DNA of 64,000 nucleotides from Streptomyces durocortorensis. Lineage in GTDB: Bacteria > Actinomycetota > Actinomycetes > Streptomycetales > Streptomycetaceae. The stretch covers positions 6,758,001 to 6,822,000 of the forward strand of contig NZ_CP134500.1 of the NCBI RefSeq assembly GCF_031760065.1, written 5' to 3'. The position numbers and the translations under genes were made by a program. The number at the start of each line of letters is the position of its first letter. Position 1 is the first letter of the stretch. Under the pieces are notes generated by a model. It ran no database searches, was not told where the DNA came from, and worked only from the letters and a program-made list of their open reading frames with translations. Below, in pieces: positions 40,111-50,040 of the stretch.

Positions 40111-41055
40111 GTGACGCACGCCCGCACCGAGCCCACGGACCAGGAGCCGGACATACGTGCCCGACCGCCCCTCGTCCGCGAGTTCCTTCTCGTGGCCGGA
40201 CTCTTCCTGGCCTACAAACTCGGCCGCCGGGCGGCCAACGGCCATGTCGAGGAAGCGTTCCGCAACGCGGGGAACGTCTGGGACCTTGAACGGACCCTGC
40301 GCCTGCCCGGCGAGGGCGCCGTCCAGGACCTGCTGCTGCACAGCCAGACCCTGATCCACGCGGCGAACACGTACTACGCCGCCGTGCACTTCCCGGCCAC
40401 AGCCCTCTTCCTGGTCTGGCTCTACTGGCGCCGCCCCCGCCACTACCTCTGGTCACGCCGCGTCCTCGCCGCGCTCACCGCCGCCGCCCTCGTGCTGCAC
40501 CTGCTGTTCCCGCTGGCTCCGCCCCGGATGTTCCCGGCCGCCGGAATGGTCGACACCGGGCAGGTCTACGGCCCGACGGTGTACGGGCAGACGCCCGCGA
40601 CCGACACGATGGCGAACCAGTTCGCCGCGATGCCCTCACTGCACGTCGGCTGGGCGGTCATGGTCGCCGTCGGGCTGATCGCCGCGACCCGCTCCCGGTG
40701 GCGCGGGCTGTGGCTGCTGCACCCCGCGCTGACGCTGCTCGTCGTGGTGGGCACCGCGAACCACTACTGGCTCGACGCGATCGTGGCCGTCGCGCTGCTC
40801 GCCGTCGCGTTCGCCGTTTTCAGACTGCCGGTGTCGGGTGGGGCTGTGGTGTCCGGTGGGGGCACGGTGTCGGGTGGATCGGTGGTGTCCGGTGGAGGTG
40901 CCGACGCGCCGCCGGCCCTCGGGAGCTCCGCCGGGGCGCCCGACGCACCACCCGCCGCGGAGGCTGCCCCGGTGCGCATCCCCGGTCCTGAGCTCGTCCC
41001 TGAGCCCACCCCCCAGCCCGTCCCTGAGCCCGCGCCGACCGGGGCCGCCCGATGA
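40111..41055 (+). CDS. PAP2-family membrane phosphatase / inositol-phosphotransferase-like (314 aa)
   Basis: It starts at a GTG at 40111 with AAGGGGG upstream. Six or so membrane helices are visible (FLLVAGLFLAYKLG, ALFLVWLYW, LAALTAAALVLHLLFPLAPP). The PAP2 motifs are MPSLHVGWAVMV (SxH) and ANHYWLDAIVAVALL (catalytic His and Asp). The last ~70 residues are cytoplasmic or external low complexity: VSGG repeats, then a Pro/Glu-rich tail (VPEPTPQPVPEPAPTG). It probably acts on a lipid phosphate. The regulator is the divergent TetR. It is coupled to a DMT transporter by an ATGA overlap. Confidence 0.88.
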   Translation: MTHARTEPTDQEPDIRARPPLVREFLLVAGLFLAYKLGRRAANGHVEEAFRNAGNVWDLERTLRLPGEGAVQDLLLHSQTLIHAANTYYAAVHFPATALFLVWLYWRRPRHYLWSRRVLAALTAAALVLHLLFPLAPPRMFPAAGMVDTGQVYGPTVYGQTPATDTMANQFAAMPSLHVGWAVMVAVGLIAATRSRWRGLWLLHPALTLLVVVGTANHYWLDAIVAVALLAVAFAVFRLPVSGGAVVSGGGTVSGGSVVSGGGADAPPALGSSAGAPDAPPAAEAAPVRIPGPELVPEPTPQPVPEPAPTGAAR

Positions 41056-42068
41056 GCGGCACCCTGATCGCCGTCGCCCTGTCCCTCGTCTCCGCCGGTG
41101 CCTACGCGGCCGCCGCCGTGGCGCAGTCCCGGCTCGCCGGACGCACCGAGCCCTCCGCCGGAGTCCTGCGGCTGCTGGGCCGGGGCGCGTGGTGGTCGGC
41201 GGTCGGCCTCAACGCGGCGGGCGCGCTGCTGCATGTCGCCGCACTCAACTACGGGCCGCTCACCCTGGTCCAGCCGCTCGGCGCGCTCACGCTCGTCGTC
41301 GCCGTCCCGCTCGGCGCGCGCGCCGCCGGACGCAGGGTCGGCCGCATCGAGTGGCAGGGCACGGTCCTCACCCTGCTCGGCCTCGGCGCGCTGCTCCTGA
41401 CCGCGGGCGGCTCCGCCCCGCACGACACCCTCACCCTGCCCGAGGCCCTCGGCGTGGGAGCGGCCACCATGGCGGTCGTCGCCGGACTCAGCCGCCCGGG
41501 AGCCCGCCCAGGCCTCCGGCACGCGGCGGCCTCCGGGATCACCTCGGGCGTCGCCTCCGCCCTCACCCAGACCCTCACGGTCGCCGTCACCGACCACTCC
41601 GGCGGCCCGCTGTTCAGCTGGCGGCTGCTGACCGTGGCGCTGCTCGTCTCGGCCTTCGCGATGGGCGGTCTGCTGCTGTCCCAGACCGCCTACCGGGGCG
41701 GGCTCGGCGCCCCGCTCGCCGTCGTCACCCTCGCCAACCCGGTCGCCGCCGCCGCGATCGGCCTGGCCCTGCTCGGCGAACGGCTCCAGGGCGGCCCGGT
41801 CAGCCTGGTCCTGGCGCTGCTCGGTACGGCCGCGGCCGTACGCGGCGTGATCCTCCTGAGCCGGGCCCAGGCGCGCACCACGGACAGCGCGGCCCAGGCG
41901 CGCGCCACGGACAGCATGGCTGAGGTGCGCGGCACGGAGCCGGGGCGCGCGGCCGATGGGCCTTCCCCGGAAGGGCCGGTCCCCTCGCGGGTGGTCATCG
42001 GCAGCCCCCGCCCCGTGGTCGTCGCGGAACCCGTGGCCGTACAGGCGGGCGGCGGACCCCACCCGTGA
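41052..42068 (+). CDS. DMT-superfamily (EamA-like) membrane protein (338 aa)
   Basis: It overlaps the PAP2 stop (ATGA). Nine to ten short hydrophobic helices form the drug/metabolite transporter pattern (ALSLVSAGAYAAAAVAQSRL, YGPLTLVQPLGALTLVVAVP, APLAVVTLANPVAAAAIGLA, LVLALLGTAAAVRGVILLSR). The C-terminal ~65 residues are hydrophilic with an A-Q-A-R-x-T-D-S repeat. The substrate is unknown. Coupling to a lipid phosphatase suggests a linked envelope function under TetR control. Confidence 0.85.
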   Translation: MSGTLIAVALSLVSAGAYAAAAVAQSRLAGRTEPSAGVLRLLGRGAWWSAVGLNAAGALLHVAALNYGPLTLVQPLGALTLVVAVPLGARAAGRRVGRIEWQGTVLTLLGLGALLLTAGGSAPHDTLTLPEALGVGAATMAVVAGLSRPGARPGLRHAAASGITSGVASALTQTLTVAVTDHSGGPLFSWRLLTVALLVSAFAMGGLLLSQTAYRGGLGAPLAVVTLANPVAAAAIGLALLGERLQGGPVSLVLALLGTAAAVRGVILLSRAQARTTDSAAQARATDSMAEVRGTEPGRAADGPSPEGPVPSRVVIGSPRPVVVAEPVAVQAGGGPHP

Positions 42069-42080
42069 CGGGCGGTACGG

Positions 42081-42611
42081 TCAGCCGTCCAGGTCCGCGA
42101 TGGCCCGGGTGAGCCAGCCGATCCAGAACGTCTCCAGGTCGATGCCGCCCCGCAGCACCAGATACCGCAGTCGGCTCTCGTCAGTGGTCGGCGAGGGGGT
42201 GAAGTCCCGCTCCTCGATCTTCCGGTACTCCGCCAACTGCCGCTCGTGGAGCGAGAGATGGCGGCGCAGCTCCGCGCCCATTCCGTTCGTCCCGACGACC
42301 GCCGCCGCCCGCATCCGCAGCAGCAGCGGATCACGGACCGGGCGCGGGTCCTCGGGCAGCGCCACCCAGGCCGCCAGTTCCTCGCGGCCCGCGGGCAGTA
42401 CCTCGTACTCCTTCTTCTGCCCCCGGGCCGGCACCGCCGACGGCAGCGCCCTGATCCGCCCGGCCTGCTCCAGTTTCCCCAGCTCGCGATAGATCTGCTG
42501 ATGGGTCGAGGACCAGAAGTAGCCGAACGACCGGTCGAACCTGCGGGTCAGCTCCAGACCTGAGGAAGGCTTCTCCAACAGGGCGGTGAGAATCGCGTGC
42601 GGCAGTGACAT
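42081..42611 (-). CDS. PadR-family regulator (176 aa)
   Basis: The ATG at 42611 follows AGGA by 8 nt; an ATG at 42620 is the alternative. The PadR winged helix lies at residues ~1-85 (SLPHAILTALLEKPSSGLEL, THQQIYRELGKLEQAGRI). The C-terminal helical part (ELRRHLSLHERQLAEYRKIE) fits the Vir_act_alpha_C type. The target is unknown. Upstream, an AAGTACGGG-containing segment occurs twice (42623 and 42675 area) and may be its binding region, shared with the end of the dienoyl-CoA reductase gene. Confidence 0.9.
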   Translation of the reverse strand: MSLPHAILTALLEKPSSGLELTRRFDRSFGYFWSSTHQQIYRELGKLEQAGRIRALPSAVPARGQKKEYEVLPAGREELAAWVALPEDPRPVRDPLLLRMRAAAVVGTNGMGAELRRHLSLHERQLAEYRKIEERDFTPSPTTDESRLRYLVLRGGIDLETFWIGWLTRAIADLDG

Positions 42612-42704
42612 GACGTGCATCCTAAGTACGGGGCTCACAGAGGTGCTGGGCTCCCGGCAGGACGTGCGCTCACGGAAGTACGGGACTCCCGGCGGGATGC
42701 GCGC

Positions 42705-44750
<2,046 letters not shown>

Positions 44751-44778
44751 TCAGTTGTAGACCACCGCGAGACCCTTA

Positions 44779-44792
44779 TGCAACAAGTTGCA
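44779..44792 (-). promoter_or_regulatory. Palindromic operator before fadH
   Basis: TGCAACAAGTTGCA is a perfect palindrome (6+2+6) in the fadH promoter region. The cognate regulator is unknown. Confidence 0.6.
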
Positions 44793-44924
44793 CAATGATC
44801 TGCGTCGCACCGGGGCCTTGGGGCGACCGGTCCGTGTCCCGTACGGCGTAATCGGCCGGGCCCGCCCGCCCCCGTCCGGCGAGAGTGGGAGCCGTACCGC
44901 AAGCCCCCCACCCCGGGAGTCCCC

Positions 44925-45452
44925 ATGGTCCGCGTCAACCGGCGTGATCTCGGTCTGCTCGCCCTGCGCGTCGGCACCGGCGCGGTGCTCGCCGCCCACG
45001 GCAGCCAGAAGCTGGCCGGATGGTTCGGCGGCGGAGGTATCCAGGGCACCACGGCCGCGATGGAGGCGATGGGGTTCCACCCGCCCAAGCACAGCGCTGT
45101 GGCCGCCGGTCTCGGCGAGGCGGGCGGCGGCGCACTGCTGGCGCTGGGGCTCGCCACCCCGGCGGCGGGCGCCGCGGCCGCCGGAGCCATGGCCGGTGCG
45201 GTCGCCGTGCACGCCCCGGCGGGCTTCTTCGCCCAGGGCGGCGGCTACGAGTACCCGGCGTTCCTCGGCTTCACCGCCGCGGCCATCGGCCTGACCGGCC
45301 CCGGACGCTACTCGGTGGACCACGCCACCTGCCATGTCTTCGACCGTCCCTGGATGGTCGCACTGGCCTTCGCGGGCAGTGCGGCCGCCGCCGCCGTGGT
45401 GGTCGGCAAGCGCGCGAAGGGGCAGTCCGGCCGGACTCAGGAGGAGTCCTGA
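44925..45452 (+). CDS. DoxX-family membrane protein (175 aa)
   Basis: The ATG at 44925 follows GGGAG. Four membrane helices and the DoxX start (LLALRVGTGAVLAAHGSQKL, AGWFGGGGIQGTTAAMEAMG) are clear, with Gly-rich helices after (AGLGEAGGGALLALGLATPA). The C-terminal part ends in a Lys/Arg tail. DoxX proteins act at the membrane in thiol or redox homeostasis in some bacteria; no specific role can be read here. A remnant of another small membrane gene follows directly. Confidence 0.9.
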   Translation: MVRVNRRDLGLLALRVGTGAVLAAHGSQKLAGWFGGGGIQGTTAAMEAMGFHPPKHSAVAAGLGEAGGGALLALGLATPAAGAAAAGAMAGAVAVHAPAGFFAQGGGYEYPAFLGFTAAAIGLTGPGRYSVDHATCHVFDRPWMVALAFAGSAAAAAVVVGKRAKGQSGRTQEES

Positions 45453-45657
45453 TGAGCACGGGCCCCGCCCGGCCTTCCGGCTCCACGACGCCTCCTGGCT
45501 CCAGGCCTCCCGGCTCCGCTTCGCGCACTTCCTCCTTCTGCCGTACGCGCCCGGCTGGTCGATGATCGTGATCGCCCTGGACCTCTTCGTGATCTGGACC
45601 CCGGCCGCCTACCGGGACCCGGGCCGGGCTCCGGGGGACGCGCGGCGTCGACCCTAG
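45452..45657 (+). pseudogene. Frameshifted or truncated small membrane protein (DUF7144-like C-terminus)
   Basis: GGAGGAG precedes an ATG at 45452, which overlaps the DoxX stop (TGATG), but that frame gives only a Ser/Pro/Arg-rich 37-aa product. The +1-shifted frame reads RLRFAHFLLLPYAPGWSMIV then IALDLFVIWTPAAYRDPG. This resembles the conserved end of small Streptomyces membrane proteins (FLFLPYYPFWS..VIALDVFVIWAL pattern, from memory). The likely explanation is a deletion plus frameshift. Its stop shares a CTAG with that of the convergent MMPL gene. Confidence 0.4.
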
Positions 45658-47741
45658 GACGTCTCGCGGCTCAGCGTCCCCGGCCACCACGCCTTCGGGC
45701 CGATGTCCCGCACCAGCGCCGGGACGAGGAGCGAGCGGACGACCAGGGTGTCCAGCAGGACGCCGAAGGCCACGATGAACGCGATCTGGAGCAGGAACGC
45801 CAGCGGGATCACACCGAGTGCGGCGAAGGTGGCCGCCAGGACGACGCCCGCCGACGTGATGACCCCGCCGGTTGTGGTCAGCCCGCGCAGGATGCCCTCT
45901 CTGGTGCCGTGCCGCAGCGACTCCTCCCGGACCCGGGACATCAGGAAGATGTTGTAGTCGACACCCAGGGCGACCAGGAACACGAATCCGTACAGCGGCA
46001 CCGATGAATCCGTGCCGCTGAAGCCGAACACATGGGTGAAGACCAACGAGGAGATGCCGAGCGTGGCCAGGAAGTTCAGCGCCACGGTCGCCACGAGCAG
46101 CACCGGCATGAGCAGTGACCGCAGCAGGAAGACCAGGATCACCAGGATGATCGCCAGCACCACCGGCACGATCAGCATGCGGTCGTTCTCCGCCGTGCGC
46201 CGTGTGTCGTACTGCTGAGCGGTGTAGCCGCCGACCAGGGCGTCCGATCCGGGTACCGCGTGGACTTCGGTGCGCAGCGCGGCCACCGTCTCCTTGGCGT
46301 TGTCGCTGTCGGCCGCGTCCTTCAGGGTCGCGTCGATGCGGACCCTGCCGTCGACGACGAGGGGTTCGCCGTCCGGCCGCCCGCTCGCACTCACCGGCGC
46401 GACCGAGGCCACCCCGTCGGTACGGGTGGCGGCCTCGGTCACCTCGGTCAGCCGGTCGGCCGCCGCGACGATCACCACCGGATTGCCCGAGCCGCCGGGG
46501 AAGTGCTCGCTCAGCGTCTCCTGGGCGGTCACGGACGGGGCGTCGTTGACGAAGATCTCGTCCAGGGGCACGCCCTTGGAGGTGAGTGTGGGGGCGAACG
46601 CGGCACAGGCGATCAGGGCCGCCAGGGTGATCGCCCAGACCTTGCGGGGCGCACGGTCGACGAGGGCCGCGACCTTGCGCCAGATGCCGTGGCCGCCGGA
46701 CGCCTTGTCGTCGGCGGGCCTGGGCTTCGCCGGCCAGTAGGCGGCCCGGCCCAGCAGCACAAGGACGGCGGGCAGGAAGGTGAGAGCGCTCAGGACCGAG
46801 CAGACGATGCCGATCGCGCCCACGGGACCGAGGGCCCGGTTGTTGGTGAGGTCGCTGAGCAGCAGCGCGAGCAGACCGGCCGCCACCGTCGCGGCGCTCG
46901 CCGTGATCGGGCCGAAGGACTCGCGCAGCGCGATACGCATCGCGGTGAACCGGTCTTCGTGTACGGCGAGTTCCTCCCGGAACCGGGCTGTGAGCAGCAG
47001 CGCGTAGTCCGTCGCCGCGCCGATCACCAGGATCGACAGAATGCCCTGCACCTGACCGTCCACGCGCACGATGTCGTGGTCGGCGAGGAAGTAGACGATC
47101 GCACAGGACAGGGCGAGGGCGAACACCGCGCCGATGATGATGACGAAGGGCAGCAGCACACTGCGGTAGACCAGCAGCAGGATGACGAGCACCGTGGTCA
47201 GGGCGACCCCGAGCAGCAGCCCGTCGATGCCCGCGAAGGCGTCGGAAAGGTCGGCCTGGCTCGCGGCCGGACCCGCCAGCCGGACCGTCGTACCGGACAC
47301 GGACGCGCCCGCCTCCTCGATCCTCTCCAGTACGGTCGGCAGCTCGTCCCCGAGGCCGGGGCTCAGCTGCACGATGCCCTGGAGCGCGAGGCCGTCCTCG
47401 GAGGGCAGCGCGGGGGAGGGGGTTCCGACGACGCCCTCGCTTCCGGCGAGCGAGGCGAGGGCGCCGGTGGCGGCCTCCCGCTGCCCGTCGTCCACCGGGG
47501 CGTCCTTCTCCGCGGAGGTCCAGACGAGGATGGCCGGCAGGGTCTCGTTCTGCTGGAACGCCTTCTGGGCATCGATGACTTGGGTGGACTCGGCGTTCTG
47601 CGGCAGAAAGGCCGCCTGGTCGTTGGTGGCGACCTCGCCGAGCTTCCCGGCGTACGGGCCGAGCCCGCCGCCGATGCAGAGCCAGGCGATCAGCAGAACG
47701 ACGGGGATCAGCCGGCGGACCGACCGTGCAGGGGTGGACAT
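45654..47741 (-). CDS. MMPL/RND-family membrane transporter (695 aa)
   Basis: It starts at the ATG at 47741. Twelve membrane helices are arranged as 1+5 and 1+5 around two large external loops, the MMPL plan. Key segments are ILSILVIGAATDYALLLTAR (with the conserved GxxxDY) and GFVFLVALGVDYNIFLMSRV in the second half. The length matches the short actinobacterial MMPLs. Substrates are typically lipids or drugs. The MarR gene at 47844 lies upstream in the same direction and a palindrome (47782-47792) lies in the gap, so MarR control is likely. Confidence 0.93.
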   Translation of the reverse strand: MSTPARSVRRLIPVVLLIAWLCIGGGLGPYAGKLGEVATNDQAAFLPQNAESTQVIDAQKAFQQNETLPAILVWTSAEKDAPVDDGQREAATGALASLAGSEGVVGTPSPALPSEDGLALQGIVQLSPGLGDELPTVLERIEEAGASVSGTTVRLAGPAASQADLSDAFAGIDGLLLGVALTTVLVILLLVYRSVLLPFVIIIGAVFALALSCAIVYFLADHDIVRVDGQVQGILSILVIGAATDYALLLTARFREELAVHEDRFTAMRIALRESFGPITASAATVAAGLLALLLSDLTNNRALGPVGAIGIVCSVLSALTFLPAVLVLLGRAAYWPAKPRPADDKASGGHGIWRKVAALVDRAPRKVWAITLAALIACAAFAPTLTSKGVPLDEIFVNDAPSVTAQETLSEHFPGGSGNPVVIVAAADRLTEVTEAATRTDGVASVAPVSASGRPDGEPLVVDGRVRIDATLKDAADSDNAKETVAALRTEVHAVPGSDALVGGYTAQQYDTRRTAENDRMLIVPVVLAIILVILVFLLRSLLMPVLLVATVALNFLATLGISSLVFTHVFGFSGTDSSVPLYGFVFLVALGVDYNIFLMSRVREESLRHGTREGILRGLTTTGGVITSAGVVLAATFAALGVIPLAFLLQIAFIVAFGVLLDTLVVRSLLVPALVRDIGPKAWWPGTLSRETS

Positions 47742-47781
47742 GCCTCTCCCGGGGGTGGAGGTACCTCATCGATGAACAATC

Positions 47782-47792
47782 TCAATCGTTGA
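47782..47792 (-). promoter_or_regulatory. MarR-type palindrome before the MMPL gene
   Basis: TCAATCGTTGA (reverse complement TCAACGATTGA) lies 41 nt before the MMPL start, between it and the MarR gene, and is AT-rich compared with its surroundings. Confidence 0.55.
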
Positions 47793-47843
47793 AATACATT
47801 ACGCGAGTGCTCGCGAAGACAACCGCAAGGGGGGGTGGAGATC

Positions 47844-48344
47844 TCAGCGACGCGCCGAGGGGACCTCGGCCAGCTCCTCGTTCATGGCGGCGAGGAAGCG
47901 CAGGACGGTCGTCAGCTCCGCCTCGCTGAAGCGTGCCCTGGCCCGTGCCGTGGCCTCGGCGAGCGGCATGAAGTAGTCGCGGGCGGCCGTCCGGGCGCTC
48001 GCCTCGTAGTACACGTGCACCACCCGGCGGTCGGCGCTCTCCCGGGCCCGCCGGACGTGACCGGCCCGTTCCAGCCGGTCCAGACATGCCGTCACCGCGC
48101 CGGAGGTAAGGCCCAGATGCTCGCGCAGCGCCCCCGGCGTCAGGGGAGACGGGGCGTCGAGGATGGCGGCGAGCGCGCTCACGTCCGTGGGGTGCAGCTG
48201 CTGGCTCGCCGCGAAACCGTGGGTCATCCGGTTGATCTCGCCGTTCATCCGGCGCAGCTCGACCGCGAACGCTTGAAGGTCCGCGAGCGGCGCCTCGGAT
48301 TCCGAGGCGCCGCTCCGGGTCGGTCGGTCGTCGGCGCTGGTCAC
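47844..48344 (-). CDS. MarR-family regulator (166 aa)
   Basis: It starts at a GTG at 48344. The winged helix covers residues ~50-115: LHPTDVSALAAILDAPSPLT, PGALREHLGLTSGAVTACLD and RLERAGHVRRARESADRRVV (wing with the conserved D-R-R). Flanking helices form the dimer interface. It probably represses the MMPL transporter downstream through the palindrome at 47782-47792; the ligand is unknown. Confidence 0.92.
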   Translation of the reverse strand: MTSADDRPTRSGASESEAPLADLQAFAVELRRMNGEINRMTHGFAASQQLHPTDVSALAAILDAPSPLTPGALREHLGLTSGAVTACLDRLERAGHVRRARESADRRVVHVYYEASARTAARDYFMPLAEATARARARFSEAELTTVLRFLAAMNEELAEVPSARR

Positions 48345-48465
48345 GCCCTCAGCGTATAGAACCCCGGCCCAGCGGCCGTGCCCGGACCGGCACGCGATCC
48401 GGCACGCGAACCGTCAGGCGATGCGGGTACGGGGCCGCCGAGGGCGGTCGGCGGCGCGCAGGCCG

Positions 48466-49047
48466 TCACGACGACGGCGGCATGAGCACCGTGTCGACCA
48501 GGTTGACCGTGGCGTTGGCCGTCGGTACATCACCGCAGACGATCTTCGAGGCGTCGTTCACCGTGAACTCGGTGCCGGAGCCCTTCGTTGTGAGGTCGCT
48601 CCCCTCCAGTGTCTCGAAGGTGCCGTCCTCCATCTGCTGGGTCGTGACCTTCTCGCCCACCACGTGGTATGTCAGCACCTTGGTGAGCTCGGCCTTGTCG
48701 TTGAGGAGCGCCTCCAGATCCGCCTGCGGGATCTTGTCGAAGGCGGCGTTGGTCGGCGCGAACACCGTGATGTCCTTCGCGTTGTTGAGGGTGTCGACCA
48801 GGCCTGCCTTCTCCACCGCGCTGATGAGGGTGGAGAGTTCGGGGTTGTTGGACGCGGCGGTTGCGACCGGGTCCTTCGCCATGCCCTCCAGGCTGCCCGC
48901 GCCCTCGGCGGGCACGGAGGAGCAGGCGGGGCCGTACGGCTCGGCGGGAGCCACGGCCTGGGCCTGCGGAGCGAAGAACGCCAGAGAGGCGGGAAAGGCG
49001 AGTGCCGCGGCGGCCGCCGCAGTGCGCTGCAGACGGTTGATCGTCAT
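48466..49047 (-). CDS. Secreted fasciclin (FAS1) domain protein (193 aa)
   Basis: The ATG at 49047 follows GGAGGAGAC. The signal peptide is MTINRLQRTAAAAAALAFPA ending near APQAQA. One FAS1 domain fills the mature part: LSTLISAVEKAGLVDTLNNA, DITVFAPTNAAFDKIP, VLTYHVVGEKV and TANATVNLVDTVLMPPSS. FAS1 proteins are extracellular adhesion or structural modules. Two Cys (ACSS, IVCGD) could form a disulfide. I see no site of the 15-bp-spaced ECF type upstream, though a direct-repeat motif shared with the MerR promoter occurs at 49124-49140. Confidence 0.9.
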   Translation of the reverse strand: MTINRLQRTAAAAAALAFPASLAFFAPQAQAVAPAEPYGPACSSVPAEGAGSLEGMAKDPVATAASNNPELSTLISAVEKAGLVDTLNNAKDITVFAPTNAAFDKIPQADLEALLNDKAELTKVLTYHVVGEKVTTQQMEDGTFETLEGSDLTTKGSGTEFTVNDASKIVCGDVPTANATVNLVDTVLMPPSS

Positions 49048-49382
49048 GATGTCTCCTCCGGCGAGTGGGGGTGGTCTTCTCCGTCACCACCACGCTGCCG
49101 CGCAACGGTTCGCTTCGCCCGTCGCGTCGTTTCTGCGTCGATCCGCCTCGCCGGGGCAAGCGGAATGACGTGAATCCCCGTTCAGTGGCAGCGTCGGGAC
49201 GCGGCCGGGCCGAGCGGGCCGCGAACAGCACAGGGATGGAGGCAGGGACCCGCGCCGGGTTCGGGGCCCGTTGGCTGGTCTGCGTCCTCGGACTGGTCGC
49301 CTTCGGCGTGTTCTCCTGGACGAACGCCCGCTGTCGCAAGGTCTGAACTCGCACGGCCCGGGGCTCGCACCGCCCGACGCCT
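49048..49382. other. 335-bp intergenic region
   Basis: It holds the fasciclin promoter region with the CGACGC direct repeat at 49124-49140. A plus-strand frame ending 49346 could give a 36-aa peptide from ATG 49236 with one hydrophobic helix (WLVCVLGLVAFGVFSW), but no ribosome site supports it. Confidence 0.4.
49124..49140. promoter_or_regulatory. Direct repeat motif upstream of the fasciclin gene
   Basis: GCGTCGTTTCTGCGTCG contains GCGTCG twice, 11 bp apart. It matches GCGTCGCTTTTGCGTCG at 50012-50028 at 15 of 17 positions. Confidence 0.45.
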
Positions 49383-49910
49383 TCACCGGCCGAGAGGTCC
49401 GCGCGCCGCCGCGCTCCTGCGGGCGGCGGCCTCGGCCTCGCGGTCCGCCTGCTCCGGGTGGCGGTGACGCCAGTACGGGTTGTCGTGCGGCAGGCCGCCG
49501 GTCACCCTCCCGTACATCCCGAACGTGAGGATGAGCAGCCCCATGACGAAACTGAAGACCACATTCGGCATGCCGAAGTCCAGGACGTTCGCGGACCGGT
49601 CCAGGATGAAGAGGTGCGCGAAGCCGCTCAGCAGGAAGAGTGAGCCGATCGTCATGTTCAGCGTGGACGCGGCGTTGCCGCCCACCGCGGCCCCGGCGAT
49701 CAGCAGCACGCCGACGACCACCGAGATCAGGCTCAGCAGGCCGTTGGTCGACAGCCCGGCGATGCGGTCGCCACTGGTGTCGAAGAAGCTCAGCCGCTGC
49801 GCGAAGCCGAGGATGCCGAAGACGAGCAGGATGGTGCCGCAGAGGCCCGCACCGATCCGGTACACGGTCGCCAGCCGGTGATCGACGGGGAGTTCGTCAC
49901 TCAGTTTCAT
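49383..49910 (-). CDS. DUF4383 membrane protein (175 aa)
   Basis: It starts at the ATG at 49910. Four membrane helices (AGLCGTILLVFGILGFAQRL, LLSLISVVVGVLLIAGAAVG, MTIGSLFLLSGFAHLFIL, VVFSFVMGLLILTFGMYGRV) match DUF4383. The hydrophilic C-terminal tail is rich in Arg/Ala. Function is unknown. It diverges from the MerR gene, and the direct-repeat motif at 50012-50028 lies in the shared gap, so regulation by that MerR protein is possible. Confidence 0.9.
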   Translation of the reverse strand: MKLSDELPVDHRLATVYRIGAGLCGTILLVFGILGFAQRLSFFDTSGDRIAGLSTNGLLSLISVVVGVLLIAGAAVGGNAASTLNMTIGSLFLLSGFAHLFILDRSANVLDFGMPNVVFSFVMGLLILTFGMYGRVTGGLPHDNPYWRHRHPEQADREAEAAARRSAAARGPLGR

Positions 49911-50011
49911 GGCCGTCTCCTTTCACTCCTGTTCCACTCCTGCTGCTCTCGGCCGGTCGTCCTCAGCCGCGCAGTCCTCAGCGAACAGCGAGGCGCGGCA
50001 CCGGGCAACAT

Positions 50012-50028
50012 GCGTCGCTTTTGCGTCG
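50012..50028. promoter_or_regulatory. Direct repeat motif in the DUF4383/MerR divergent gap
   Basis: GCGTCGCTTTTGCGTCG lies 13 bp before the MerR ATG and 102 bp before DUF4383, and nearly matches the motif at 49124-49140. Confidence 0.5.
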
Positions 50029-50040
50029 TATGTTGGATAT

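Noticed and set aside
49085..49115. GCGAACCG...GCGTGG upstream of the fasciclin gene as an eighth ECF site
   Set aside because: The spacing between the elements is 11 rather than 15 bases and the first base of TGAACC is missing, so it does not fit the other seven.
49065..49346. 93-codon frame with a possible C-terminal membrane helix
   Set aside because: The first two thirds are Arg-rich shadow of the fasciclin promoter region. The possible short version from ATG 49236 has no ribosome site.
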